A DNA stretch of 64,000 bases from JBBRGK01 sp036741355 (GTDB taxonomy: Bacteria > Chloroflexota > Dehalococcoidia > CAUJGQ01): assembly GCA_036741355.1 (NCBI GenBank), contig DAINSK010000001.1, forward strand, positions 211,657 to 275,656, in the 5' to 3' direction. The position numbers and the translations under genes are program-made. Every line of letters starts with the position of its first letter. Within the stretch, counting starts at the first letter, position 1. The notes beneath the pieces were generated by a model. That model was not told where the DNA came from. It made no database searches and saw nothing but the letters and a program-made list of their open reading frames with translations. Shown one piece after another: positions 15,644-25,553 of this stretch.

Positions 15644-17128
15644 ATGTCAGCACTTGAGTTTCCGCTCTGGGTACGCGCTACACATATCCTCAATGTGCTT
15701 TTCCTCTCACTCCTGATACGCAGTGGCCTAGAGATTCTCAGCGCCCACCCGAAGCTCTACTGGCACGACGATTGCCGTCCGGGTAGCGAATGGCTCTCCT
15801 TCACCCGGAAGCGCATGCCGGCGGACGCACTCTGGACGTCCCGGGATGAGGAGGAGGGCTTCTCCTCTTGGCTGGCCCTCCCCGGCGGCCGCAATCTGGG
15901 CCTCGGCCGCCACTGGCATTTCCTCAGCGTTGCCGCCTGGCTGCTCACTGGCCTAGTGTATGTTGTCTGCCTCTTCGCCTTCGATGAGTGGCGCCGCTTG
16001 CTGCCCACCACTTGGGCGGTCTTTCCGCACGCCTGGCAGGCGCTGCGCACCTACGCGAACTTGAAGTTGCCCCCGCCCGGCAACCCCTACAACGCGCTGC
16101 AACAGCTCACCTATGCCGCCGTCGTCTTCCTGTTCGGCCCGCTTTCCCTTGCGACGGGGGCTGCTATGTCGCCGGCCGTCGCAGCCCGCTTTCCCTGGTA
16201 CACGCGGCTGTTTGGGGGCCGGCAGGCCGCCCGCAGTCTGCACTTCCTGGCCCTGCTGGCGTTCGTCGCCTTCACGGTCGGACATACGGCGATGGTCGTT
16301 GCCCATGGACTACCGCAAGAGTTGGCCAAGATTGTGCTCGGGGTCGACGCAGGGCACCACGGGCTCGCGGTCATTGTCGGGGGACTTGGTTTGGCTGTCG
16401 TCGCCGTGATGCACATCCTGGCGACCCGCTGGTCCCTGCGCTGGCCGCGGCGGATGCAACAGCTGCTCCAGGCCGTGGTGGACCCGCCCACGCGCTTGCT
16501 CCTCCACCATCTCACCTCCCGGCAGCGCTACCCGCCTGCCAGCATCTCACCCTACTTCCGGGTCAACGGCCGTCCGCCAGCGGACGCCGCCTACGCAGCC
16601 TTGGCCCGCGACGACTTCGCCGGCTGGGCGCTGGCGGTCGGTGGTCTGGTTGAGCAGCCGTTGCGCCTCTCGCTGACCGATTTACAGCGACTGCCGCAGC
16701 AAACACAGGTGACCAAACACGTCTGCATTCAGGGCTGGACGGCCATTGCCGCCTGGACGGGCGTGCCCCTACGCTCCCTGCTTGCGTTGTGCCGCCCGTT
16801 GCCGGAAGCCCGCTACCTGGTCTTCCATGCCCTCGACGATAAAGCCACGTCCGAAGTCGATTCAGGCGGGACCGGCTGCTATTACGAGACCGTCGACCTG
16901 GAACTGGCGCGGCACCCGCAGACGCTGCTCGCCTATGCCATGAACGAACGGCCGCTGCCGCTGGAGCACGGGGCGCCGCTGCGGCTCCGGGTCGAGACGC
17001 AATTGGGCTTCAAGATGGTCAAGTGGCTGCGCGCCATCGAGCTCGTCGCAGACTACGGCGCCATTGGGGAAGGGCAAGGCGGCTGGCGCGAGGACAACCA
17101 GCATTATAGCCAGACGGCAGGCATGTAG
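15644..17128 (+). CDS. cytochrome b561-type membrane domain fused to molybdopterin oxidoreductase (MsrP/sulfite-oxidase fold)
   Basis: 494 aa. Residues ~1-290 carry several membrane helices with conserved histidines of the Ni-hydrogenase/cytochrome b561 family (WVRATHILNVLFLSLL, WHFLSVAAWLLTGL, ARSLHFLALLAFVAFTVGHTAM). Residues ~300-480 form a sulfite-oxidase-type Mo domain: LTDLQRLPQQTQVTKHVCIQGW with the Mo-ligand Cys in HVCIQGW, then GCYYETVDLELA and PLRLRVETQLGFKMVKWL. In E. coli these functions are the separate MsrQ and MsrP proteins, which repair oxidised methionine in the envelope. Here they are one polypeptide, so electrons could pass from heme b to Mo within a single protein. The substrate is unproven. 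Confidence 0.85.
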   Translation: MSALEFPLWVRATHILNVLFLSLLIRSGLEILSAHPKLYWHDDCRPGSEWLSFTRKRMPADALWTSRDEEEGFSSWLALPGGRNLGLGRHWHFLSVAAWLLTGLVYVVCLFAFDEWRRLLPTTWAVFPHAWQALRTYANLKLPPPGNPYNALQQLTYAAVVFLFGPLSLATGAAMSPAVAARFPWYTRLFGGRQAARSLHFLALLAFVAFTVGHTAMVVAHGLPQELAKIVLGVDAGHHGLAVIVGGLGLAVVAVMHILATRWSLRWPRRMQQLLQAVVDPPTRLLLHHLTSRQRYPPASISPYFRVNGRPPADAAYAALARDDFAGWALAVGGLVEQPLRLSLTDLQRLPQQTQVTKHVCIQGWTAIAAWTGVPLRSLLALCRPLPEARYLVFHALDDKATSEVDSGGTGCYYETVDLELARHPQTLLAYAMNERPLPLEHGAPLRLRVETQLGFKMVKWLRAIELVADYGAIGEGQGGWREDNQHYSQTAGM

Positions 17129-17173
17129 ACTGTCACAACCGGCCGAGGATCGATCGGTCCGGAGGAGCACAGC

Positions 17174-17371
17174 ATGGAACATCCGTTAACCACCGTCTGC
17201 TTCACCGAGCGCTGCAATGTCTGCGGCAACACATATCCGGTGACGCTGTACGACATCTTTCGTGAGCAGCAGCTCGCGGAGCAGTGGCAGTCAGTCCGGC
17301 CCTGCGGCGAGTGCGATGAACACCGGCAGCGGCTCGTCGCCACTGTGCCCCCCCGGAACTGGCCGCCGTGA
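17174..17371 (+). CDS. small zinc-ribbon protein (65 aa)
   Basis: ATG at 17174 behind GGAGGAG. It contains two cysteine pairs, CNVCGNTYP at ~14 and CGEC at ~45, spaced as in a treble-clef or ribbon zinc site, with YPVTLYDIF between them. No larger family recognised. It lies 45 bp downstream of the molybdopterin fusion gene on the same strand. Confidence 0.6.
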   Translation: MEHPLTTVCFTERCNVCGNTYPVTLYDIFREQQLAEQWQSVRPCGECDEHRQRLVATVPPRNWPP

Positions 17372-17478
17372 TGGAGGCCTGGGAGCGGCTTGCCACCGCC
17401 CTCCGGGCACGCGAGCTTGAATTCACCGTGAGCTCACCCGATCTTGGGGGCGGTGTTTCTCAGCGAGCCCCCCGCTGA
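17371..17478 (+). CDS. very small ORF overlapping the zinc-ribbon gene (35 aa)
   Basis: The ATG at 17371 overlaps the upstream stop as TGATG, a translational-coupling arrangement. The product begins MEAWERLATALRARELEF, a plausible amphipathic helix. No family recognised and no independent support beyond the overlap. Confidence 0.25.
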   Translation: MEAWERLATALRARELEFTVSSPDLGGGVSQRAPR

Positions 17479-17749
17479 GACCAGCGAGCCCGCGGCACGG
17501 CGACCGCGACTGAAAGCGCGGTGAGTGGTGGGCGGTCGCAGCCAGCTCCGGCACAGGGCGGCCGACGGAGGAGTTCTGGCTCGATCGGCACAGGAGCGTG
17601 CGCAGCCCCGCGCCTTGTCGCAGCCGGAGGAACCGGCATGTTGCGGAGAGCTAAACTGCGATCGCGGCGAGTGCTGCAGGAGTTCTCCCTATCTGGTCCG
17701 GGCAATACTGGCGGCTGGGCTGTTGCCTGGTGACAGCAGAGGCGACGCG

Positions 17750-18313
17750 ATGACGACGATCTTGCTACCCGTGGACGGTTCGGTGTTGGCAGAAGCCGCG
17801 GTGCCCGTGGCGCGCTGGCTGGCGCGGGGCCTGAACGCCGAAATCGTACTGGTCACCGTCGGCACTGATCCAGAGACCGCTGAGCAGGCGGTCGATGAAT
17901 CCGCCGACCCGGAGCGCACGCTCACGCGCGCCGCGTCCGAACTGCCCCCGGTCACAGTCCGTCGCCGAATCGAGACGAACAACGATCCCGACGCCGGAAT
18001 TCTTGAGACTGCCCGCGAAGAGCACGCGGACGTCATCGTTATGTCGACCCACGGCCTCCCAGGCTGGTCGAAGCTAGTGCAGGAGAGTGTGGCAGCGGAG
18101 GTGGTGCGCGCAGGGATAGCTTCGGTCACGCTCGTGCATGCGATAGAGGGCGGATGGGTAGTGCTCGCCAAAAGCCGAGCGGCCTTGGCTGGAACGTCCT
18201 TCTCGGCTCATGAAGCGCCGCTGACGCCATCCGACCTGTGTTACTGCCGGGACCGTGGGCGTAGCTCAATGCGCAACAACGGGGTGACCCACCGAGAAAG
18301 ACCGAGGTGCTGA
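17750..18313 (+). CDS. universal stress protein (UspA family)
   Basis: 187 aa from the ATG at 17750. The start MTTILLPVDGSVLAEAAVPVA is typical UspA, as are DVIVMSTHGLPGWSKL and SVTLVHAIEGG. The nucleotide-loop pattern Gx2Gx9G(S/T) is altered: the last Gly of STHGLPGWSKLVQES is Glu, so ATP binding may be lost. The C-terminus runs ~45 residues past the usual end without recognisable structure, stopping 1 nt before the next gene. It is probably co-expressed with the TPP enzyme downstream. Confidence 0.8.
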   Translation: MTTILLPVDGSVLAEAAVPVARWLARGLNAEIVLVTVGTDPETAEQAVDESADPERTLTRAASELPPVTVRRRIETNNDPDAGILETAREEHADVIVMSTHGLPGWSKLVQESVAAEVVRAGIASVTLVHAIEGGWVVLAKSRAALAGTSFSAHEAPLTPSDLCYCRDRGRSSMRNNGVTHRERPRC

Positions 18314-18314
18314 G

Positions 18315-19970
18315 GTGAACGCAAGCCAGCTCTTCGTCCGATGCCTCGAGAACGAGGGTGTACGCTTCATCTTCGGCATTCCGGGTGAGGAGACCCTCGA
18401 CCTGCTCGATGCACTCGCGGACAGCGACCAGATTCGCTTTGTGACCACCCGCCACGAGCAGGGGGCGGCCTTCATGGCGAACGTCTACGGGCGTCTGAGT
18501 ACCTATCCGGGCGTCTGCCTGGCTACGCTCGGGCCGGGCGCAACGAACCTCATCACCGGCGTTGCCGACGCCCAGCTCGACCGTGCACCCGTCGTCGCGA
18601 TCACCGGCCAGGCGGCCCTGACGAGGGTCTTCAAGGAGTCGCACCAGTACCTGGACGTGCTGCGCTTGTTTGCACCGGTGACGAAGTGGAACGCGCGCGT
18701 GGAGGTGCCGGAGACCGTGCCAGAGATCGTGCGCAAGGCGTTTCGCCTTGCACGGCTGGAGAAGCCGGGCGCGACCCACATCGAGCTACCGGAGGACGTC
18801 GCCGCGGCCGCGGTTGAGGCGGAGCCAATGCCGGTGCGGCGCACGACGTATCCAGCAGCCCGGCCCGAGAGTATCACCAGGGCGGCCGAGGTGCTTCGCG
18901 CCGCGTCGCGGCCGGTGATCCTTGCGGGCAACGGTGTGATTCGCCGGCAGGCCGCGGCGGCACTGACCGACTTCGTGCACCAACTCAGGATACCTACGGC
19001 CACGACCTTTATGGGCAAGGGGGCCATTGACGCCCGAGACCCGCTGGCGCTGCCTCCGATGGGCCTGCGGGATACCAGTAGCGGAGCCGACCCGTTCGCG
19101 GAGGCCGACCTCGTCGTCGCGGTCGGCTACGACCTGGTCGAATGGCCGCCGGCCGTCTGGAACAGCGGTCGGCAAAAGGCGATCCTGCACATCGACAGCA
19201 GCGCTGCGGAGGTGGACCGCTTCTACCTGCCTGCCGCGGAGGTCGTCGGCGAGATCGCGGACAACCTGCGGGCGCTTGCAAGCGCGGCGGGTGAGCTGCC
19301 CGCAACGCGGTCGTCGCCGCTACCGGTTCGGTCTGGGGAGGATGAGTTGCGCCGGTTCGGCGCCGATGACTCCTTCCCGCTCAAGCCGCAGCGGATCGTG
19401 CACGACCTGCGCCAGGCTCTCGGCGATGAGGACATCCTCATCAGTGACGTCGGCGTGCACAAGCTGTGGCTGGCCACCCGCTATCCCGCGACGCGGCCCA
19501 ACACCGTGGTGATTGCCAACGGGCTCGCATCCATGGGCATCGCCGTGCCCGGTGCCGTGGCCGCAAAGCTCGTCCGCCCTGAGCACAAAGTGGTGGCCGT
19601 CACCGGCGACGGCGGCTTCCTCATGAACTCCCAGGAGTTGGAAACCGCCAAACGGCTCGGCACGGCATTCGTCACCGTTGTGCTCGTGGACAACCGCTAC
19701 GGCGTGATCGCGCTGAACCAACAGCAGCGCTTTGGGCGGACGTTCGGCGTCGCGTTCGGGAATCCGGACCTACCTGCCTACGCGGCATCCTTCGGGCTGC
19801 CAGGCTTCAGTGTGAGATCGGCCGGCGAATTTCTGCCGGTCCTGCGGCGGGCGCTCACCCTGGCGGAACCGAGCGTCATCGCTGTGCCCGTCGATTCAAG
19901 CGAGCTGCCCCGCGCGCTGGTGGACGATCCAGCAGCCGTGGGGCTGCAGGGAAGAGGGAATACAGCATGA
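18315..19970 (+). CDS. acetolactate synthase-type TPP-dependent enzyme, large subunit
   Basis: 551 aa, GTG start 2 nt after the UspA stop. All three TPP-enzyme domains are present: the Pyr domain with FIFGIPGEETLDLLD and the catalytic Glu in TTRHEQGAAFMA; the middle domain (RPVILAGNGVIRR); and the PP domain with VTGDGGFLMNSQELETAKRL, then VLVDNRYGVIALNQ. Of known types it best fits catabolic AlsS-like or IlvB-like acetolactate synthases, condensing two pyruvates. No small regulatory subunit is adjacent, which favours a catabolic role. The downstream aldehyde dehydrogenase gene overlaps its stop by 4 bp. Confidence 0.88.
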   Translation: MNASQLFVRCLENEGVRFIFGIPGEETLDLLDALADSDQIRFVTTRHEQGAAFMANVYGRLSTYPGVCLATLGPGATNLITGVADAQLDRAPVVAITGQAALTRVFKESHQYLDVLRLFAPVTKWNARVEVPETVPEIVRKAFRLARLEKPGATHIELPEDVAAAAVEAEPMPVRRTTYPAARPESITRAAEVLRAASRPVILAGNGVIRRQAAAALTDFVHQLRIPTATTFMGKGAIDARDPLALPPMGLRDTSSGADPFAEADLVVAVGYDLVEWPPAVWNSGRQKAILHIDSSAAEVDRFYLPAAEVVGEIADNLRALASAAGELPATRSSPLPVRSGEDELRRFGADDSFPLKPQRIVHDLRQALGDEDILISDVGVHKLWLATRYPATRPNTVVIANGLASMGIAVPGAVAAKLVRPEHKVVAVTGDGGFLMNSQELETAKRLGTAFVTVVLVDNRYGVIALNQQQRFGRTFGVAFGNPDLPAYAASFGLPGFSVRSAGEFLPVLRRALTLAEPSVIAVPVDSSELPRALVDDPAAVGLQGRGNTA

Positions 19971-21387
19971 CTATCACGTCAATCAACCCGTCGACCGAGC
20001 GACTGCTGGCGAGCTTCGGCGAATCAAGCACAGAGGAGACCGAACTGACCCTCAGCGAGCTCGCGGCGGCCTTTGAACGCTGGCGTCAGACGAGTTTTGC
20101 ACAGCGTTCAGCGCTCATGCGGCGTGCCGCTGCGGTACTGCGCGAACGAAAAGAACGGTATGCGGCCCTGATGACCGGCGAGATGGGCAAGCCCCCGTCG
20201 TCGAGGCGGAAGGCGAGGTGGAAAAGTGTGCTGGGTGCTGCGACTGGTACGCCGAGAACGCGGCGCGGCTGCTCGCCGATGAAGTCGTCAACTCCAGCGC
20301 CCAACACAGCTACGTCGCCTTCGAACCGCTTGGCCCCGTTCTGGCGGTAATGCCCTGGAACTTCCCCTTCTGGCAGGTGTTCCGCTTTGCCGCACCGACG
20401 CTTATGGCCGGCAATACCTGCCTGCTCAAGCACGCCTCGAATGTGCCACAATGTGCGCTGGCGATCGAGGAGGTGTTCCGCGACGCGGGGTTTCCCAGCG
20501 GCTGCTTCCGCACGCTGCTGATCCCGGGCAGCGCCGTCGAGGCGGTTATCGAGGACCCGCGGGACCGCGCCGTAACGCTGACGGGCAGCGACCTGACCGG
20601 CAGCAAGGTGGCCGCAGCAAGCGGTCGTGCACTGAAGAAGACGGTGCTCGAGCTGGGCGGCTCGGACCCATTCATCGTGCTCGCGGATGCTAACCTGGAG
20701 TACACGGCGGGCATGGCCACGCGGGCACGCTTCCAGAACACCGGCCAGTCCTGCATCGCTGCGAAGCGCTTCCTAGTGGAAGATTCCGTTGCCGGCGAGT
20801 TCGAGCGCCGCTTCGTGGCCGCGGTGGAACAGCTGAAAGTCGGCGACCCGATGGATCGAGCAACGCAGGTCGGACCGATGGCACGGGCCGATCTCCGCGA
20901 CGCACTCGACCGACAGGTAAGGACTTCCGTCGAACAAGGGGCGCGTGTCGCCACGGGTGGGCGCAATCTTCCCGGCGCCGGATACTTCTACGCTCCCACG
21001 GTGTTGCTTGCCGTCACGCCGGGAATGCCGGCCTTCCGCGAGTAGACGTTCGGACCGGCGGCGGCCGTGGTCCGGGTGACGGACGCCGAGGAGTCGGTGC
21101 GCCTTGCCAACGACTCGGAGTTTGGCCTGGGCGCTTCGATCTGGACCCGTGACGTACATCGAGCGCAGCAGCTCGCGCGACGGATCGAGTCCGGCTCAGT
21201 GTTCATCAACGGCGTTGTCGCGTCCGATCCGCGCCTCCCGTTCGGCGGTGTCAAGCGGAGCGGCTACGGGCGGGAGCTGTCGTCGTTCGGCATCCGCGAG
21301 TTCGTCAACATCCAGACGATCTGGATCGGCCCGGGGGCGAGTAGCTCGGTTCCTGCAGGGCCGGAGCCAGCCGTCGCCGTGGAGTAG
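19967..21387 (+). pseudogene. aldehyde (succinate-semialdehyde) dehydrogenase, disrupted twice
   Basis: ATG at 19967 overlaps the upstream stop. The protein begins TSINPSTERLLASFGE. After EMGKP, a CCCCC run at 20192-20196 shifts the frame; the family sequence resumes as WYAENAARLLADE, PWNFPFWQVFRFA, ELGGSDPFIVLADANLE and NTGQSCIAAKRF (catalytic Asn, Glu and Cys all present). A TAG at 21043-21045 then replaces the Glu of PAFREETFGP, and homology continues in the same frame to FGGVKRSGYGRELSSFG and the stop at 21385. The family oxidises aldehydes to acids with NAD(P)+. Two separate lesions make a functional product unlikely unless the read is wrong. Confidence 0.82.
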
Positions 21388-21453
21388 GACGAGGGTTGAG
21401 AACAGCTCCGCGAAACCATCCGTCGCCCCACCGGCAGAGTGAGCAGGCACGAA

Positions 21454-21723
21454 ATGGCAGCCGATTGCAAGCCGGGTGACTGCGTCGAGATTCCTGACGG
21501 ACGGATCGGCCGCGTGCGCCTGCGGAACGATAATCAGTGCAAGGTCCGCGTGCGCCGCAAGACCAGCAAGTCGCATCAAATTCTCGTTTTCTCGATCGCT
21601 GAACTGAAGCTGGTGGACTGCCCAAAGGGCTGGATGAGCCCTGAAGGCTATGTTCGCTATCTGAAGGTAACGCTGACCAAAATGCGTCAGCGCGAGGCCC
21701 AATCGTTCAAGCCCAGCGAGTGA
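21454..21723 (+). CDS. hypothetical protein with KOW/SH3-like N-terminus (89 aa)
   Basis: The ATG at 21454 or the in-frame GTG at 21439 could start it. The product begins MAADCKPGDCVEIPDGRIGRV, a short beta segment like the entry of small SH3-type barrels, followed by basic VRVRRKTSKSHQIL and a helix at the end. Three cysteines. I cannot place it in a named family. It lies 22 bp before the thioredoxin-reductase-like gene and may be translated with it. Confidence 0.55.
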   Translation: MAADCKPGDCVEIPDGRIGRVRLRNDNQCKVRVRRKTSKSHQILVFSIAELKLVDCPKGWMSPEGYVRYLKVTLTKMRQREAQSFKPSE

Positions 21724-21745
21724 GGCGAAAGCAGAAAGAGAACCC

Positions 21746-22690
<945 letters not shown>

Positions 22691-22711
22691 CATGCTGCTC
22701 CGCCAGCACGC

Positions 22712-23284
22712 CTAATCGGACGTACTCTCTGCCCCCTGCTGCTGCGCCGGCTGCTCGGGTTCCTCTGGCTCGGGCGGATAGGTGAGTTTTGCTCCGTCGG
22801 GTTTCGCCCAGGGCGTGAGGCGGTGAGGCCGGCTCCGTCGCTCGTCGACTATCTCCTCGACTGGGATGCAGCGCACGCTGAGCGCGTCCGCGATCAACGA
22901 GCGGTGGCAGCGCCACGGCACCGCTTCGGCACACATGATGGCGGTGCTGCACTCGGCCGACAGCTCGATCAGCTGCTCGATGGCTGTCCGGAACTCCGCC
23001 GTTTGCATGTAGTCGGCGTAGCCGCGAAACGATGCATTGCGCCAGCCCGCGTTGGGCGAATCCGGCCGTGGCCGGCGCAGGCCGCCGAGATCCGGCATGT
23101 GCAGGTAGGCGATCCCGCTGCGCGGCATCGCCTCTTGCAGGGCGTCGCGGTTGAACTGCGGATTGTGGCGCGAGCGCGGCACGGTGCGCACGTCTACCAG
23201 ACGCTCGACGCCATGCGCTCGCAGCATCGCGACGAGCTGCTCGGCCGGCCGGGTGGAGTGTCCGATCGTGAAGATGGTGGACAG
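22712..23284 (-). CDS. DUF488 family protein with non-standard start
   Basis: The recognisable product from the ATG at 23227 is 171 aa: VERLVDVRTVPRSRHNPQFN, LGGLRRP, NASFRGYADYM and CAEAVPWRCHRSLIADAL, standard DUF488. Homology extends 19 codons upstream as STIFTIGHSTRPAEQLVAML, the true DUF488 N-terminus, but the codon before it is CTG (23284-23282) and a TAG lies two codons further up. Either a rare CTG start or a mutated ATG is implied. The C-terminus is a Glu/Pro/Gln-rich tail. It is convergent with the thioredoxin reductase remnant and follows sdhC by 15 bp. Confidence 0.75.
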   Translation of the reverse strand: MSTIFTIGHSTRPAEQLVAMLRAHGVERLVDVRTVPRSRHNPQFNRDALQEAMPRSGIAYLHMPDLGGLRRPRPDSPNAGWRNASFRGYADYMQTAEFRTAIEQLIELSAECSTAIMCAEAVPWRCHRSLIADALSVRCIPVEEIVDERRSRPHRLTPWAKPDGAKLTYPPEPEEPEQPAQQQGAESTSD

Positions 23285-23299
23285 GTTCTACCTCTGCGC

Positions 23300-24040
23300 T
23301 CAGGGTTTGATGATCCCGGTCAGGACCGACACGGGGATGGCGATATTACCGATGCTGAGCACAATCGAGACGGCCGTGGCCACGTTGCGCCACAGGCGGT
23401 TGGTGCGCGAATTGTTCAGCCCGAGCGTCTGGAAGAAGCTCCAGATACCGTGATACAGATGAGGACCAAGCACGCTCACTGCGAGCACGTAGATCAGTGC
23501 GATGTACCAGTTGCGGAAGTCGCCGGTCACGTTGCTGTAGATCTGGCCATCCTGGAACGGTGCATAGGTACGCGGGTGCAGTGTGCCGGTGGTGGGATCC
23601 AGGACGTGATAGATGATGAACAGCAGGATGAAGATCCCGCTCCAGCGCATCGTGTGCGAGGCGTACGTCGACGAAATGCCCTTCAATTCCTGGCTCTTCC
23701 ACTTGGCGTAACCGACCGGTCTGCAGGCCAAGTCGCGGCGGGTGAGCTGATAGGCCGCCAGGGTGTGCAGCACCAGGCAGATACCCAGGAACACACGGAT
23801 CAGACACAGCACCTGCGTCCTGCCGAAGACGGGGTCGCCGAAGACGCGCAGAAAGATGCCCCAGTTGTTGATGGTCTTCGCCCCGGCAAAGATCTTGAGG
23901 TTGCCCCACAGATGGAGGACGACGTACCCGAAGAGGATGATGCCAGTGATTGCCATCACGAACTTCTTGCCGATAGACGAGTCCCAGAGGGAGAGCACAC
24001 CGGCGATCGGTCGCCGAACGGACACCGCGGGGTTGATCAT
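23300..24040 (-). CDS. sdhC: succinate dehydrogenase cytochrome b subunit (SdhC, b558 type), orphan
   Basis: 246 aa from the ATG at 24040 (GTG at 24049 also possible). Five membrane segments with the b558 signature: SIGKKFVMAITGIILFGYVVLHLWGNL, ASHTMRWSGIFILLFIIYHVLD and HLYHGIWSFFQTLG, carrying the heme-ligand histidines. It anchors succinate:quinone oxidoreductase and passes electrons to (mena)quinone. The flavoprotein and iron-sulfur subunits are not in the window, which is unusual because sdhCAB is normally one operon. It lies between the MFS gene and DUF488. Confidence 0.87.
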   Translation of the reverse strand: MINPAVSVRRPIAGVLSLWDSSIGKKFVMAITGIILFGYVVLHLWGNLKIFAGAKTINNWGIFLRVFGDPVFGRTQVLCLIRVFLGICLVLHTLAAYQLTRRDLACRPVGYAKWKSQELKGISSTYASHTMRWSGIFILLFIIYHVLDPTTGTLHPRTYAPFQDGQIYSNVTGDFRNWYIALIYVLAVSVLGPHLYHGIWSFFQTLGLNNSRTNRLWRNVATAVSIVLSIGNIAIPVSVLTGIIKP

Positions 24041-24076
24041 GATGGACACACTCCACGCAACGTAACCACGGCGATG

Positions 24077-25342
24077 TCACACGGCCGGCGCTCGAGTAGC
24101 ATGAGCGCGATGGGGGGGCCTTGCAAACCACGCTGCCATGCCGGAAAGCAGCACCGCCGCCCCGGCCACGATGAAGGCGACCGTATAGCTGCCACTCGCA
24201 TCGTATAACGCGCCGCCAAGCGTCGGGCCAATGAAGCCGCCGATACCACTGCCGGCCTGCAATAGGCCGAGAATCAGGCCAAAGCGCGGGCCACCGAAGG
24301 CGTCGGCGGGGATGGCGGAGAGCAGTGAGATGCGGGCGCCGAACCCAATCCCCATCGCGGCAGCGTAGAGGTGCAGCTTCCACAGCTCCTGGGGACCGGA
24401 TAGACTGGCCAGCATTGCGATGGCCAAGACGCCCAGCAGGCTGCCGCCGGCGAACACCGGCTGGCGACCCCAGCGGTCGGAAAGCCAGCCGCCGCCGAGG
24501 TTGCCGGCGAACTGGTAGATGCCGAGGAGCCCGAAGATGAACGCGGCGCGGCCCGTGGTAATCCCCTTGTCAGCCGCGTACGCCACCTGGTGCGTGGTCA
24601 TCACCTGGAAGGCGACCACACCGAGCATCAGCATGACGAATGTCGCCCAGAAGCTGGGTGTGCGCAAGGCGTCCGATACCCGCCAGTCGCGCTCGCTCGT
24701 AATGCGCACCGCGGCAGCGCGGACCTGCGCTCCACCATCCGGCGTCAGGCCGAGGTCGCGCGGATCGCGTCGATAGACCAGTGCGGGCAGCGTCACCAAT
24801 ACGAGGAGCAGGAAGAGCCCGTACCACAGCAGTGCCGTACGCCAGCCAGTAGTGTCAATCAGCACAGCCAGCAGCGGCAGAGAGACGACGGTGCCCAGCG
24901 AGGCGCCCGCAGCGTTGATGCCCAGCGCCGCCCCCCGCCGCTGCACAAACCAGCGCGAGAGCAGCGCGCTGCTCGGGCTGAGGGTCGCCGCGATGCCGAA
25001 ACCAACCAGTGGACCATAGCTCAGGCAGAACTGCCAAGGTGCGTGCACCCGGCTGGTGAGCGCGACGCCGAGCGCCAACGAGACCCCGCCTGCGGGTACG
25101 ACAAGGCGCGGCCCGAAGCGGTCATACAGCCAGCCGGCCAGCGGCGCGAATACGGCCAGCAGCAGCCAACTTAGCGCGTATCCGAGCACTCCCTGCGTGC
25201 GCGACCAGCCCATGCTATGCAGCATGGCAACGTACAGTACCGCGAAGCTTGCCCGCGTGGACCAGGCAACAGCGTTAACGGCGAAGGCGACGGCGACAAT
25301 CCTCCAGCCGTAGTACAACGTCTCTCTCCCGCTCACCCGCAC
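24077..25342 (-). CDS. MFS transporter, oxalate/formate- or monocarboxylate-type
   Basis: 421 aa with 12 predicted membrane helices from YYGWRIVAVAFAVNAVAWST to YTVAFIVAGAAVLLSGMAAW. The motif GWLYDRFGPRLVV between helices 2 and 3, and GGGWLSDRWGRQPVF in the second half, are the paired MFS loops. Helix content and the YYGW start resemble the OFA/MCT subgroup of carboxylate exchangers. Given the nearby acetate kinase, acetolactate synthase and succinate dehydrogenase genes, a small organic acid is a reasonable guess for the substrate. GTG start at 25342. Confidence 0.85.
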   Translation of the reverse strand: MRVSGRETLYYGWRIVAVAFAVNAVAWSTRASFAVLYVAMLHSMGWSRTQGVLGYALSWLLLAVFAPLAGWLYDRFGPRLVVPAGGVSLALGVALTSRVHAPWQFCLSYGPLVGFGIAATLSPSSALLSRWFVQRRGAALGINAAGASLGTVVSLPLLAVLIDTTGWRTALLWYGLFLLLVLVTLPALVYRRDPRDLGLTPDGGAQVRAAAVRITSERDWRVSDALRTPSFWATFVMLMLGVVAFQVMTTHQVAYAADKGITTGRAAFIFGLLGIYQFAGNLGGGWLSDRWGRQPVFAGGSLLGVLAIAMLASLSGPQELWKLHLYAAAMGIGFGARISLLSAIPADAFGGPRFGLILGLLQAGSGIGGFIGPTLGGALYDASGSYTVAFIVAGAAVLLSGMAAWFARPPHRAHATRAPAV

Positions 25343-25347
25343 GGCGT

Positions 25348-25453
25348 CTTACCCTGGGCATAGAATCAGGCGCCGCTCTCGTAAGAGACCGTGCAGCAGG
25401 TTACAACGCCTGAGACCAGCGGAGGTAACGCTCCTTATGGTACTTACCCTGGG
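25348..25453. promoter_or_regulatory. pair of 11-bp operator-like repeats in a divergent promoter region
   Basis: CTTACCCTGGG occurs at 25348-25358 and again at 25443-25453, 95 bp apart. The second copy extends into the palindrome TACCCTGGGTA. They lie between the divergent MFS and acetate kinase genes, where a shared regulator would act. No regulator gene is adjacent; binding is inferred. Confidence 0.4.
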
Positions 25454-25553
25454 TAGCGGATAACTATGCAGACCCGCGCTAGGTTATGGTAAAGTCCGGC
25501 AGGCTGGACGTATTCCTTGCGCCACATGCGCCGGCGCAAGAAGTGAGAGTTTC

